DNA of 64,000 nt from positions 248,001 through 312,000 of the forward strand of contig JADKDL010000001.1 in NCBI GenBank assembly GCA_016714605.1, in the 5' to 3' direction. A model generated the notes under the pieces. It saw only the letters and a program-made list of their open reading frames with translations. It was not told the DNA's origin and did not search any database. Position 1 is the first letter of the stretch; each line of letters begins with the position of its first letter. Of the stretch, positions 10,228-18,441 are shown in pieces. Position numbers and translations under genes: made by a program. Origin of the DNA: Bacteroidales bacterium. Its GTDB lineage: Bacteria > Bacteroidota > Bacteroidia > Bacteroidales > UBA1715.

Positions 10228-11570
10228 TTAAGACCATAACCAGTTTTTGCTTGTCCAAATTTACCTTCTATTGGATTACGTTCTCCTGGACTTACATGTT
10301 CTCTCACCGCCGATGGTCTGCCAAGAGGTTTGGCTATCAGTTTGATGTTTCTCTGTTTGAGAGCTTTTCGATTTTCACGAGTACAATATATTTTATCTGC
10401 CAGTAGTTCTTTTGGATAAAACCCGAAACGCTTTTTGTACTGCTCAATGTACTCAATCAGATTACAGCCTTCGTTAAAAGCCTCCCAGCTGAGTTCATCT
10501 AAAAACGAGATACCATCAATGAGAGATACATTTATTTTTGCACCAAATTCAACTTTTGCTTTGCTTTTCCCCCTCACAATTGGTCGCACATGTGGCTGAT
10601 GGATGCTTACAATTCTATGCTCGATGCTGTGGGTATGGTTCTTGAACATCTGTTGTTGTTGATGATGTAAGGTACGGATTACCAACATGTATTTGTAATC
10701 GGTTCTGTTTAGCGGGATGTTCGTTTCGTATGCATCAAGTAGATTATCAATATGTTTGAGATTGCGGGCAAGAAAACGTAGTTGTTTGCCTGTTGCTTTG
10801 CGAATTTCCTTTTTTGTTTTATTGCGTTTTTGTGCAGTATTAAGATATAGTTTATGGGCTGTCTCTCTGTATGTTCTGGGTTTATGCGTATGCAGATTCT
10901 TTTGATAAAGTTTATCAATCAACTCTTCAGCTTTTTCTCGGGCATCCGACAATAAATCCAAATCGGTTGGATATGCAATGTCCTGGGGGCATGCAGTTGC
11001 ATCTGTTATCAAACGTCCTTTGTTTTGTGGAGATTGATTATTATCTGGTTCTGAAGGTGGAATATTATCGGGCGTTTCTGTTGAATTGTCATGCTTTGTA
11101 GGTTTTTCTGAACTATCGAAGTAAGTCTTGAGCTCAATGATTTTATCATTCAAAGCGTTTACAGTGTCCAATCCCAGCCGTTTACGAAATTCCACAAACA
11201 ACGATGGATCAAATGGTTGTTGGGTTGTAAAGCTTGAAAAACCTACGAAAAATTGCATATACATGTTTTCTGAAATTTGCAACACAACTTCCCTGTCATC
11301 AAGATTACACAAATGTTTTATAATCAGTGACCCTATCACTAAACGTGGATTCAATGGAGGTCTGCCTGTTGAACTAACCCCAACATGTTTGTAATAGACA
11401 CCACACAATTCATCCCATGGAATTAAATTGGCTAAGACAATCCAACGGTTCTTTGAATCTAAATGTTGAGAAAAAGGACTACCAAATCCTTCAATCGTAA
11501 ATTGTTTGGGACTAACATATTCGGGTGGTGATGCACGCTTTTTATATTGCTTTGACATATTTCCTTGCAC
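10209..11570 (-). CDS. DDE transposase (C-terminally frameshifted)
   Basis: This 453-aa product has an N-terminal DUF772-like domain (DSKNRWIVLANLIPWDEL ... STGRPPLNPRLVIGSLIIKHL) and a DDE catalytic core. The probable acidic triad is Asp190 (LITDATACPQDI), Asp392 (ELLADKIYCTREN) and Glu435 (ERNPIEGKFGQAKTGYGL). The protein then stops after GLNCIKPD because of a one-base indel. All three catalytic residues are kept, but the missing C-terminal helix may matter for activity. The start could also be the Met at residue 5 (11558). This family moves DNA by cut-and-paste; the insertion here knocked out a kinase gene. Confidence 0.88.
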   Translation of the reverse strand: MQGNMSKQYKKRASPPEYVSPKQFTIEGFGSPFSQHLDSKNRWIVLANLIPWDELCGVYYKHVGVSSTGRPPLNPRLVIGSLIIKHLCNLDDREVVLQISENMYMQFFVGFSSFTTQQPFDPSLFVEFRKRLGLDTVNALNDKIIELKTYFDSSEKPTKHDNSTETPDNIPPSEPDNNQSPQNKGRLITDATACPQDIAYPTDLDLLSDAREKAEELIDKLYQKNLHTHKPRTYRETAHKLYLNTAQKRNKTKKEIRKATGKQLRFLARNLKHIDNLLDAYETNIPLNRTDYKYMLVIRTLHHQQQQMFKNHTHSIEHRIVSIHQPHVRPIVRGKSKAKVEFGAKINVSLIDGISFLDELSWEAFNEGCNLIEYIEQYKKRFGFYPKELLADKIYCTRENRKALKQRNIKLIAKPLGRPSAVREHVSPGERNPIEGKFGQAKTGYGLNCIKPD

Positions 11571-11620
11571 TTTAGTATTACAAATATAATGGTAATACTC
11601 TCTTTGTCAAAGCAAATATT

Positions 11621-11636
11621 GTTTTTCAGCAGACCC
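11621..11636 (-). repeat. IS right terminal inverted repeat
   Basis: This 16-bp repeat is the perfect inverted copy of the left end. It lies just upstream of the transposase start and is followed by the second copy of the target sequence. Confidence 0.92.
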
Positions 11637-11638
11637 TA

Positions 11639-11800
11639 ATTAAACAAAGCAGACCTGAACTTCCTATTATTGCTCTTACTGCTTATGCACTAGAAAATGA
11701 AATTAGTATATATAAAGATGTGTTTGACTTTTATCTAACAAAACCTGTAAATGAGCAACAACTAAATGAAATTTTAAACGCTCATTTTCAACATAAGTAA
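11639..11800 (+). pseudogene. 3' remnant of the interrupted hybrid kinase (receiver C-terminus)
   Basis: These 53 codons encode IKQSRPELPIIALTAYALEN ... FYLTKPVNEQQLNEIL, the beta4-alpha5 part of a receiver domain including the conserved Thr/Ala and Lys-Pro (TKP) positions. It has no start codon of its own and is in the frame expected once the IS and one target copy are removed. It ends 4 bp from the convergent xylanase stop. Confidence 0.88.
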
Positions 11801-11804
11801 GGTG

Positions 11805-12926
11805 TTAATTTTTAGCAGGAACAAACTCTTCTAACTTCTTTTGAATAGCGTAGTATGCCGGTTTGGGTAAACAATCTTCATCAAAGAGCGATGGTGAATA
11901 TTCACTTCTATAGGTATAAGCATCTGTAAGATGCCAAGTATTCCAACCTACTTTGCCTAAATTACTTTTTTCAAGGAGTACTCCAAATATTTTTGCATAC
12001 GTTTCTGCTTGCAGATTTAATTCAGTATCAGTTACTTTATCCTTTATAAATGAACTTGCCTCTGTAATATGAAATTCCATTCCATTATCGCGTGTCCAAT
12101 CTATCAGCAATCTTAAAGCTTCAAGATTTGATTCTGTTGCCCATCCATTATCAACGTGAGCCTGCCAACCTACAGCATCTATTCTTATACCTGAACTTTT
12201 TAGATTGAGAATAGTTTCTTTTATCAAATTCCAAGAGTTTGTTTTGCTCGGGTCTTCATGGTGATTAAAGAGCTGTTTAATGTTTGGAGCATATAAATTA
12301 GTAATCTCAAAAGCTTTTTTTATGTACTTTGGGGTACTATTTTTATCAATTTCAAAACCCATTTTTGGCCATGGATTTTCCCAGTCGCCAACACCAGATT
12401 TTGGCATAAACCATTTGCCGTCTATAACCGTTTCATTCACAACATCCATGTATTTTATACACGCAACTTTGCTGTAAGTTGTACATACTGCGGTGAGGAA
12501 ATCTGTCATATTTTTTTCTAGTTCATCGGCAGTTCTAGAATCGTCTTCGGTCCATTCAGACACTTGCGGTCCTATAGGGCAGTGCATCCTGATTATCTGA
12601 TTGTTTTGGGTTGCATGCTCTATCCATTTCTCAGCATCTTCATTATGCCATTCTGAATTATTAGGATGAATTATTTTTTGTTTGAAATCATTTTCAGGTG
12701 TCACGTAATTAAACTCAGTATCTACAATCTTACCACAGTCATAATCAAAAGCCCAAAGTCCGCAGGTTACACCTACAATCATAGAGGTGTCTGTGAATTT
12801 TTCTTCCATTATATCACGAAGTCGTCTTCCGGTAGGTTCGGTATAGCCCTTATTTTCTGGTTTTGGTTTTTCACAAGATTGTAAAAATACTAAAATTGAA
12901 ATAGTTAGAATATAAAATATCTTCAT
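11805..12926 (-). CDS. GH10 endo-1,4-beta-xylanase lipoprotein
   Basis: This 373-aa protein carries a lipoprotein signal (SILVFLQSC, Cys18). It is a single GH10 catalytic domain: the acid/base Glu165 is in YMDVVNETV and the nucleophile Glu289 is in FHITEASS. The IRMHCPIGPQVSEW segment corresponds to the usual substrate-binding HxLxWHxQxPxW region, here rather diverged. GH10 enzymes cleave internal beta-1,4 bonds of xylan with retention. The lipid anchor places it in the periplasm or on the outer membrane, without a T9SS tail. An 8-bp dyad 32 bp upstream of its ATG may be an operator. It is convergent with the disrupted kinase, and no SusCD pair is nearby in the window. Confidence 0.9.
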   Translation of the reverse strand: MKIFYILTISILVFLQSCEKPKPENKGYTEPTGRRLRDIMEEKFTDTSMIVGVTCGLWAFDYDCGKIVDTEFNYVTPENDFKQKIIHPNNSEWHNEDAEKWIEHATQNNQIIRMHCPIGPQVSEWTEDDSRTADELEKNMTDFLTAVCTTYSKVACIKYMDVVNETVIDGKWFMPKSGVGDWENPWPKMGFEIDKNSTPKYIKKAFEITNLYAPNIKQLFNHHEDPSKTNSWNLIKETILNLKSSGIRIDAVGWQAHVDNGWATESNLEALRLLIDWTRDNGMEFHITEASSFIKDKVTDTELNLQAETYAKIFGVLLEKSNLGKVGWNTWHLTDAYTYRSEYSPSLFDEDCLPKPAYYAIQKKLEEFVPAKN

Positions 12927-13255
12927 CTTTAAAATTTTTAATTTGAGATTTTGTAAAGTAAATTCAAGAATTTACTCTGTTGTAGGTTTTCTTTCAAATG
13001 TTTTTCTACCCCCAAAAAATCATGTTTCTTAATTATAAACAAAGAAATAAATTTTTTTGATGTAAACAAAAATTAACATAGAATCATACTAAGAAAAATA
13101 GTTTGCAATGTACTGACGCTGATTAATTTTTTCATGCGCAGTTATCTATTATTACAAGATAAAAGTAAACACTATCTGCAATAGTTTGATTAAACGACAT
13201 TTAATTAGCATTATCCAATATTTTTTATGCAAAATTATAAAAGATAAAACTATTA
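12927..13255. other. Intergenic region upstream of the xylanase
   Basis: This 329-bp AT-rich spacer contains the dyad at 12958-12975. Nothing else is recognised in it, including no convincing terminator for the downstream oxidoreductase. Confidence 0.5.
12958..12975. promoter_or_regulatory. Candidate operator: perfect dyad GTAAATTC-AA-GAATTTAC
   Basis: This is a perfect 8-bp inverted repeat with a 2-bp centre, 32-49 bp upstream of the xylanase ATG. Its size and symmetry fit a homodimeric repressor or activator site. The regulator is unknown and no second copy was noticed. Confidence 0.4.
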
Positions 13256-14776
13256 TTATTTCTCTTTTTTAAGAATAATTTTAGCACAATTCCAACCGCT
13301 GGCTATAGCTCCGGCAAATCCGCCTCCTGGGAAGTTCCATGCTGATGAAAAAAATAGGTTTTTCAATGGCGATTGATATTTAATACGGTTATTGAGCGCT
13401 TGTAAAGGCATTTGAGCATATCCATAAATAGCTCCATTTGGAGTTTTAATATATCGTTTTATGGTGCGAGGTGTTCCTACTTCGTAGTGTTCTATATGTT
13501 CTCTAATATTTGGTACATGCTGTTCCAATCTGTCTATGAGGATTTGAGCAACCATTTCTTTTTTCTTTTTGTATGTCTCCTCATCAAGCGTTTCCCAATC
13601 TTCCAAATAGTCTAAGGTACATATAGTTGCACAGTTTTTGCCCGGAGCAGCAAGCTGAGAATCTATAGCACCATAGTCTGTATATAGAAATGGTCTTTCA
13701 TCATAGCTTGCCTGACTTATTCTGCGATAATCTTTCAAGTTATGATGGTCATGCTTCAAATTGAAGATAGAATAATTTTTTCCTCCTAGTTCTTTGCTTT
13801 CTTTGTTGAAAATCAAATATACACAAAGAATTGATGGTCCAATTTCAATATTGCGAATCTTCTTTTTAAGTTTTTTTGCCCATTTTTCAGGAAGCAATTT
13901 TTTTGCTACGTCGGGTATATTTGCATTGGCAATTACGTATTCGCCGAAAGCTTGCTTTTTGTCATTTACGTTATTAACCGGATGATATTCAACTCCAATA
14001 GCTTTTTTGCGATCGGTAAGTACAGAACTTACTAAGTGTTTGTTTATCATTACACCGCCATTGTCGGTAATTATTTTAACAAAATAGTCGGAGAGTTTCT
14101 GACTACCGCCTTTTATGTAGTAACCACCATCTCTATAAAAAGAACCGTTTGCTGAACAGAAAAATACCAAAGACATTTTATATGGGTCATCGTGATAGAA
14201 TCCTATATTTGCAGCCAAAGTGAGCTTCAGTTTTTCATTTTTAGTTATTGAATCTAGAAAATCACCTACATTTTGCTTTATGTATCTTATAGTATATGGA
14301 AAAACTAGAAATGCAAAAGGCAACAACATATTCCTTTTCCATTTAGGAAGTTTAGCAATGATATCTATTTCATTTCTAACAGTTTTGACTACTTTAATAA
14401 ACTTCTTAATACTTTTCTCTTCTTCCGGAAATTTATTTATAAGAGTAGTTTCAATAGCATCATATCCATATGGTATGGTTATTTGCGTATCGCCGGAAGT
14501 GAAATTATAAAATTCGGGTGTTGGCAATAATTCTACATTTTTGAACACACCGAGCTCTTGAAAAATCTTGAATTTACTATCTGATTCGCCAAGTCCATCG
14601 AGTAAGTGCAGACTTGCATCTATTTCGCAACCTTTGCGTTTAAAGTTTGTAGCACAACCACCAAAACTGTAGTGTTGTTCAATCACTAGCACTTTTTTTC
14701 CTTTGTTTGCTAATGTGGCTCCTGCTGTAAGTCCACCAAGCCCCGAACCAATAATAACTACATCAAATTTTTCCAT
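13256..14776 (-). CDS. Phytoene desaturase/carotenoid isomerase-like FAD oxidoreductase
   Basis: This 506-aa protein begins with a Rossmann FAD motif (VVIIGSGLGGLTAGATLANKGKKVLVIEQH) followed by GGCATNFKRKG, as in CrtI, CrtISO and retinol-saturase-like proteins. The C-terminus has the second FAD-contact motif (FFSSAWNFPGGGFAGAIASGW). The family catalyses desaturation, saturation or isomerisation of polyenes or other lipophilic substrates. No other carotenoid genes are nearby, so the substrate is unclear. It is a single gene with a -7 element almost at the start codon, which suggests a very short leader. Confidence 0.85.
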   Translation of the reverse strand: MEKFDVVIIGSGLGGLTAGATLANKGKKVLVIEQHYSFGGCATNFKRKGCEIDASLHLLDGLGESDSKFKIFQELGVFKNVELLPTPEFYNFTSGDTQITIPYGYDAIETTLINKFPEEEKSIKKFIKVVKTVRNEIDIIAKLPKWKRNMLLPFAFLVFPYTIRYIKQNVGDFLDSITKNEKLKLTLAANIGFYHDDPYKMSLVFFCSANGSFYRDGGYYIKGGSQKLSDYFVKIITDNGGVMINKHLVSSVLTDRKKAIGVEYHPVNNVNDKKQAFGEYVIANANIPDVAKKLLPEKWAKKLKKKIRNIEIGPSILCVYLIFNKESKELGGKNYSIFNLKHDHHNLKDYRRISQASYDERPFLYTDYGAIDSQLAAPGKNCATICTLDYLEDWETLDEETYKKKKEMVAQILIDRLEQHVPNIREHIEHYEVGTPRTIKRYIKTPNGAIYGYAQMPLQALNNRIKYQSPLKNLFFSSAWNFPGGGFAGAIASGWNCAKIILKKEK

Positions 14777-14781
14777 AATCG

Positions 14782-14789
14782 CAAATGTA
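14782..14789 (-). promoter_or_regulatory. Bacteroidota -7 element (TACATTTG) abutting the start codon
   Basis: This exact TAnnTTTG match on the minus strand ends 5 bp before the oxidoreductase ATG. Transcription would start at or within a base or two of the ATG, giving a leaderless or near-leaderless message. No -33 TTG is evident. Confidence 0.45.
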
Positions 14790-15204
14790 TAATAATCTTT
14801 GTAATAATATGATTCCTAAAAGGTGATTAATATCAATTTTGTTTTGTCTTTTTAATAGAATTGTGCTGATAATTTAATAGTTATACGTGTTATTAATTTA
14901 TTAATATATGAATATAAAAACGGAAACATTCTTTTTATATTTACATTAATTCATCTTCTTTTTAAAACAATTATTATCGTATTTCTAAATTCATAGCTGA
15001 TTAGTATGAAAAAAATTCTAAAAAATTACATTTCTCCTGCAAACATTTCAGGTCTGCCTATAGCTTTAGGACAATGTTTTGCGGGTATAAAAAACATAAT
15101 TAAATAAACGGAAAGATTTAATACTTTGATTTACAACAGAAAAAATTAGAAATTAGAATATTGCCTGAAAAATATTCTTATCTGGTCAAAGAAATCTAAC
15201 ATTA
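14790..15204. other. Intergenic region with one tiny open frame
   Basis: This is an AT-rich spacer between divergent genes. Apart from the 33-codon frame at 15006-15107, nothing is recognised. Confidence 0.4.
15006..15107 (+). CDS. Possible 33-aa peptide or gene remnant
   Basis: ATG to TAA encodes a peptide with the segment NYISPANISGLPIALGQCFA. The composition (Pro, Gly, Cys, non-repetitive) is more protein-like than the surrounding AT-rich DNA, but no ribosome-binding site or family is recognised. It could be a decayed fragment of a longer gene. Confidence 0.2.
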   Translation: MKKILKNYISPANISGLPIALGQCFAGIKNIIK

Positions 15205-15235
15205 TTGTAAGAGTCGTTTTTTAGAGCTAATTTTG
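15205..15235 (+). promoter_or_regulatory. Complete Bacteroidota promoter, TTG-N20-TAATTTTG
   Basis: The -33 TTG is at 15205-15207 and the -7 TAATTTTG at 15228-15235, 20 bp apart, close to the usual 19-bp spacing. The ATG of the next gene is at 15242, so the message would begin at about the start codon. Confidence 0.6.
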
Positions 15236-15241
15236 TACTCA

Positions 15242-16624
15242 ATGAAACCACAAGATATACTAACTAAAATTGCTACAGGAGAAAGTTTGACTCAAGAGTT
15301 TAAAGCAAATTTCAACTTTGAGGTTATTGAGACTTTGGTTGCATTTGCAAATTCGAAAGGTGGAGTTGTATATATAGGGGTTTCCGATGCAGGTCAACTA
15401 TTAGGAGTTCAACTAAAACAAGAAACTATTCAGCAATGGATTAACGAAATTAAAACGAAGACCTCTCCTCAAATAATACCTGAGGTTTCGACAGAACTTA
15501 TTGATGGAAAGACGATTGTTGCATTTTCGGTTGCTGAATATCCGGTAAAACCCGTTGGGACAAAAGGTCGTTTTTATAAAAGAGTGCAAAATGCAACTAT
15601 TTTATTGCAAGCCTCAGAAATTGTAGATATTCACTTACAGTCGGTAAACTCAAGCTGGGATTTTTATATTCGTAATGATAAAACTATTGAAGATATTTCC
15701 TTTGAAAAAATTAAAAAAACCATTGAAGCTATTTCTCAAAGAAATGGATTATTGAGTTTTGAAAATCCTTTGCAATTTTTACAAAAGAATGAACTCATCA
15801 AAAATGATAAAATAACAAATGCGTGTTATCTTCTTTTTTGCAAAAATGAAAATCTACTACATACAACAATAGAATTAGGTTTTTTTGCAGATGAAATCAC
15901 TATAAAAGATAGTATAACTTCAAGGCACGATATAATTACACAAGTTGATATCGTTCTTGATTTTGTGAAAAAACACATCAATAAAGAGACGATAATAACT
16001 GAAGCAAAAGTAAGTATTCAAAAATGGCAATACCCACTTGAGGCAATTCGCGAGATAGTTCTAAACATGATTGTCCATCGTGATTATACCGCTACTGCCG
16101 ATTCTCAAATAAAGATATTCAAAGATAAAATTGTATTTTATAATCCAGGTACACTACCTTCATCTATTTCTATTGAACAATTATTTTCAAATAATTTTGT
16201 TTCCTATCACAGGAATAAGCAAATTGCTCAAATAGTAAAAGATATTGGATGGATTGAAAAATATGGAACCGGAGTAAGAAGAGTTTTGCATTTATTTGAA
16301 CAATATAATCTACCAAAACCACAAATACGAGTAATACAAGAAGGTGTAATGGTAGAAATTTTTGATAAATCAATTAAAGACCTAGAAAAAGACCTAGAAA
16401 AAGACCTAGAAAAAGACCTAGAAAAAGATTTGACATTAAATCAATTAAAAATTATTGAAATCATAAATAGAAATAAGAATACAACACAAAAGCAATTGAG
16501 TGAAGAAGTGGGAATAAACGAAAAAAATATTAGAAACAATATAAGTTTTCTCAAACATAAAGGAATAATTAAACGCATTGGAACTGATAGAAATGGACAC
16601 TGGAAAATAATTGACAATAAATAG
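15242..16624 (+). CDS. AlbA_2/Schlafen-type ATP-binding regulator with winged helix
   Basis: The ATG at 15242 is chosen (460 aa); a TTG at 15233 lies inside the promoter. An N-terminal AlbA_2 domain (ESLTQEFKANFNFEVIETLVAFANSKGG, YIGVSD) is followed by a GHKL-like ATPase region (PLEAIREIVLNMIVHRDYT, YNPGTLP, KYGTGVRRV). A (DLEK)n spacer encoded by four exact 12-bp repeats comes next, then a C-terminal winged helix (TQKQLSEEVGINEKNIRNNISFLKHKGIIKRIG). Members of this family are thought to act as DNA-binding regulators; some are associated with defence or mobile DNA. It lies 9 bp upstream of the first glycosyltransferase and may be co-transcribed with the glycan genes. Confidence 0.85.
   Translation: MKPQDILTKIATGESLTQEFKANFNFEVIETLVAFANSKGGVVYIGVSDAGQLLGVQLKQETIQQWINEIKTKTSPQIIPEVSTELIDGKTIVAFSVAEYPVKPVGTKGRFYKRVQNATILLQASEIVDIHLQSVNSSWDFYIRNDKTIEDISFEKIKKTIEAISQRNGLLSFENPLQFLQKNELIKNDKITNACYLLFCKNENLLHTTIELGFFADEITIKDSITSRHDIITQVDIVLDFVKKHINKETIITEAKVSIQKWQYPLEAIREIVLNMIVHRDYTATADSQIKIFKDKIVFYNPGTLPSSISIEQLFSNNFVSYHRNKQIAQIVKDIGWIEKYGTGVRRVLHLFEQYNLPKPQIRVIQEGVMVEIFDKSIKDLEKDLEKDLEKDLEKDLTLNQLKIIEIINRNKNTTQKQLSEEVGINEKNIRNNISFLKHKGIIKRIGTDRNGHWKIIDNK
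16379..16426 (+). repeat. Four tandem 12-bp repeats (gacctagaaaaa) coding DLEK
   Basis: There are four identical copies, followed by a degenerate fifth (gatttg...). They lie between the ATPase and winged-helix domains. Because the unit is 12 bp, copy-number change would lengthen or shorten the linker by four residues without breaking the frame. Confidence 0.9.
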
Positions 16625-16633
16625 TAAAAACCA

Positions 16634-17617
16634 ATGGAAGATTACCCTAAAATATCAATAGTAACCCCCTCATACAACCAAGGGCAATATTTGGAAGAGA
16701 CCATACTATCAGTATTGAACCAAAATTACCCAAATCTTGAATATATTATTATAGACGGTGGAAGTACAGATAATTCGGTCGAAATAATTAAGAAATATGC
16801 AGATAGGATAACTTACTGGGTGAGTGAGCCTGATAATGGTCAGAGTCATGCTATAAACAAGGGATTGGAATATTGTACAGGAGAAATTTTTAATTGGCTG
16901 AATAGTGATGATTATTATTTAGATGGTGCTCTTTTAACAATAGGTAGGACATTTTTGGAAAATCCTGATTGTGATATTGTAGCTGCTAAGGAATTTTTAT
17001 TTTCATCAACTAAAAAAGAACTTACCAATGGTACTTTCGTGTCTGACGATTATACTTATACAGTATTTCTAGGAATTTTTGATCAACCTTGTACATTTAT
17101 AAAGTTTTCTACTTTTAAAGAAATATTGCCCTTAAATACCGAATTTCATTATGTAATGGATTCCGAATTGTATATACGCTATTTATTGAAAAATGGAAAT
17201 AGGAGAATAAAGAAAATAGATACTCCGATTAATATGTTTCGTTTACATGAAACATCAAAAAGTGTATCTCTAGGTTATAAGTTTAGAAGTGAAAAATATA
17301 TTATTGAATATGAAATTCTTTCTAAATTAGCAGCACCTTTCTTCTTAAGAAAATATATTAAACGCAATATGGCAAAATCTATGTTTTTGAATTATTTTAT
17401 TCCTTTAAATCTTAATAAGAAAGAATATGTAAGACATATATGTAAAAGAGAAATACCACGATTGATAGCTGATAAATATGATTTTTTGAATCGTTTGTAT
17501 TTTTTGTATTTTTATATTAAATATTCCGATTATAGTGGGAAGCGGTTTTTTAAATGTTTGTTAGCTGATTATTTATTCCCATCGGTTTATAATCTTCTGA
17601 AATCAAAATCGGTATGA
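16634..17617 (+). CDS. Family 2 glycosyltransferase
   Basis: This 327-aa GT-A fold enzyme has ISIVTPSYNQGQYLEETILSVLNQ at the N-terminus, then IIDGGSTDNSVEII, EPDNGQSHAINKGLEYCTGEI and the metal-binding region LNSDDYYLDGAL. It is probably a retaining-or-inverting sugar transferase acting at the cytoplasmic face in surface polysaccharide or protein O-glycan assembly. The stop overlaps the next start (ATGA), which indicates translational coupling. Donor and acceptor sugars cannot be read from the sequence. Confidence 0.85.
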   Translation: MEDYPKISIVTPSYNQGQYLEETILSVLNQNYPNLEYIIIDGGSTDNSVEIIKKYADRITYWVSEPDNGQSHAINKGLEYCTGEIFNWLNSDDYYLDGALLTIGRTFLENPDCDIVAAKEFLFSSTKKELTNGTFVSDDYTYTVFLGIFDQPCTFIKFSTFKEILPLNTEFHYVMDSELYIRYLLKNGNRRIKKIDTPINMFRLHETSKSVSLGYKFRSEKYIIEYEILSKLAAPFFLRKYIKRNMAKSMFLNYFIPLNLNKKEYVRHICKREIPRLIADKYDFLNRLYFLYFYIKYSDYSGKRFFKCLLADYLFPSVYNLLKSKSV

Positions 17618-18435
17618 AATTATTATTAAATAAATTCAAGTCATTTTTATTTTTAATTAAACCCAAAAGAATTGTAGCGGTATCTCGTGCATTTAATTGT
17701 GAGGAATGGGTGGAGATATCGATAAAGTCTGTTATTGACCATGTTGATGCTGTGTTGATTGTTAGAAGCGATAAAGCTTATTTGAATGCAAATATTGAAT
17801 ATGAAGATATTGAACCAATTATTGATAAGCTGAAGCAAAAATACGGAGAAAAAATAGTAGTTTTAAGAAAGAACTGGAACAATGAAGATGAACAGTTTCC
17901 TGATTTAATAAAATATGTTAAAAATGAGATGAAAGCTACTCATTTTATGATGCTAGATACCGATGAGGTCTATAAGAGGGAAGATATTAAGGAATTAATT
18001 GCTTTAACAAAAAAAATTAAGACATTCAACAAAGCACTTTATGTAGATATGTACACCTACATAAAGTCTATATACTATAGAGTAGCACCTATGGAACCTT
18101 ATAAACCATTGTCTATTTTTCCATTGGTAGATTATTTGAAAGTTAGTTCTTTTAGACATATTGAAGGAGTGCCTCGATTTAATACCGGTATCCCTATGCA
18201 TCATTTTGCATTGGTCAGAAAAAAAGACGAAAGGATTAAGGCAAAATTTGCAACTAGAAATACCTATACAAGAGTAGAAAATTGGTATGAAAAGTTTTAT
18301 GAGAATTTTTCTCCTGAAATCAAAGATTTTCACCCAATTATTGGGCAACATAGCCAATGGAAAAGTATTGAAATAGTTAAAAATATAGATTTGCCAGATG
18401 GTGTTCAAGATGAATTTAAAAGCTGGATTGTATAA
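17614..18435 (+). CDS. Glycosyltransferase 2-like protein (diverged GT-A)
   Basis: This 273-aa protein has a short hydrophobic/basic N-terminus and then IVAVSRAFNCEEWVEISIKSVIDHVDAVLIV, typical of GT-A proteins that begin with a nucleotide-binding beta strand. HFMMLDTDEVYKREDI supplies a DxD-like motif. It lacks a long C-terminal extension. It overlaps the preceding gene by 4 bp and is followed after 6 bp by another glycosyltransferase, so it belongs to the glycan operon. Activity is likely but the family match is weaker than for its neighbours. Confidence 0.7.
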   Translation: MKLLLNKFKSFLFLIKPKRIVAVSRAFNCEEWVEISIKSVIDHVDAVLIVRSDKAYLNANIEYEDIEPIIDKLKQKYGEKIVVLRKNWNNEDEQFPDLIKYVKNEMKATHFMMLDTDEVYKREDIKELIALTKKIKTFNKALYVDMYTYIKSIYYRVAPMEPYKPLSIFPLVDYLKVSSFRHIEGVPRFNTGIPMHHFALVRKKDERIKAKFATRNTYTRVENWYEKFYENFSPEIKDFHPIIGQHSQWKSIEIVKNIDLPDGVQDEFKSWIV

Positions 18436-18441
18436 ATTTTT

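Larger units (their letters stand above)
10011..11636 (-). mobile_element. Complete IS element (IS5/IS1182-like), about 1.63 kb
   Basis: The element is bounded by perfect 16-bp terminal inverted repeats (GGGTCTGCTGAAAAAC at 10011-10026 and its complement at 11621-11636). The flanking sequence TAATTA occurs on both sides. Because it is palindromic the duplication can be read as AATT (4 bp, with the repeats one base longer) or TAATTA (6 bp). A 4-bp duplication would fit IS5- or IS1182-type elements. It carries one DDE transposase on the minus strand and disrupts a hybrid kinase. Confidence 0.92.

Noticed and set aside
10005..11642. A definite length for the IS target duplication
   Set aside because: The flanks are palindromic (TAATTA), so AATT with longer ends and TAATTA with shorter ends fit equally well.
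16379..16426. Short tandem array as a CRISPR
   Set aside because: The units are 12 bp, directly adjacent without spacers, and in frame within a gene.
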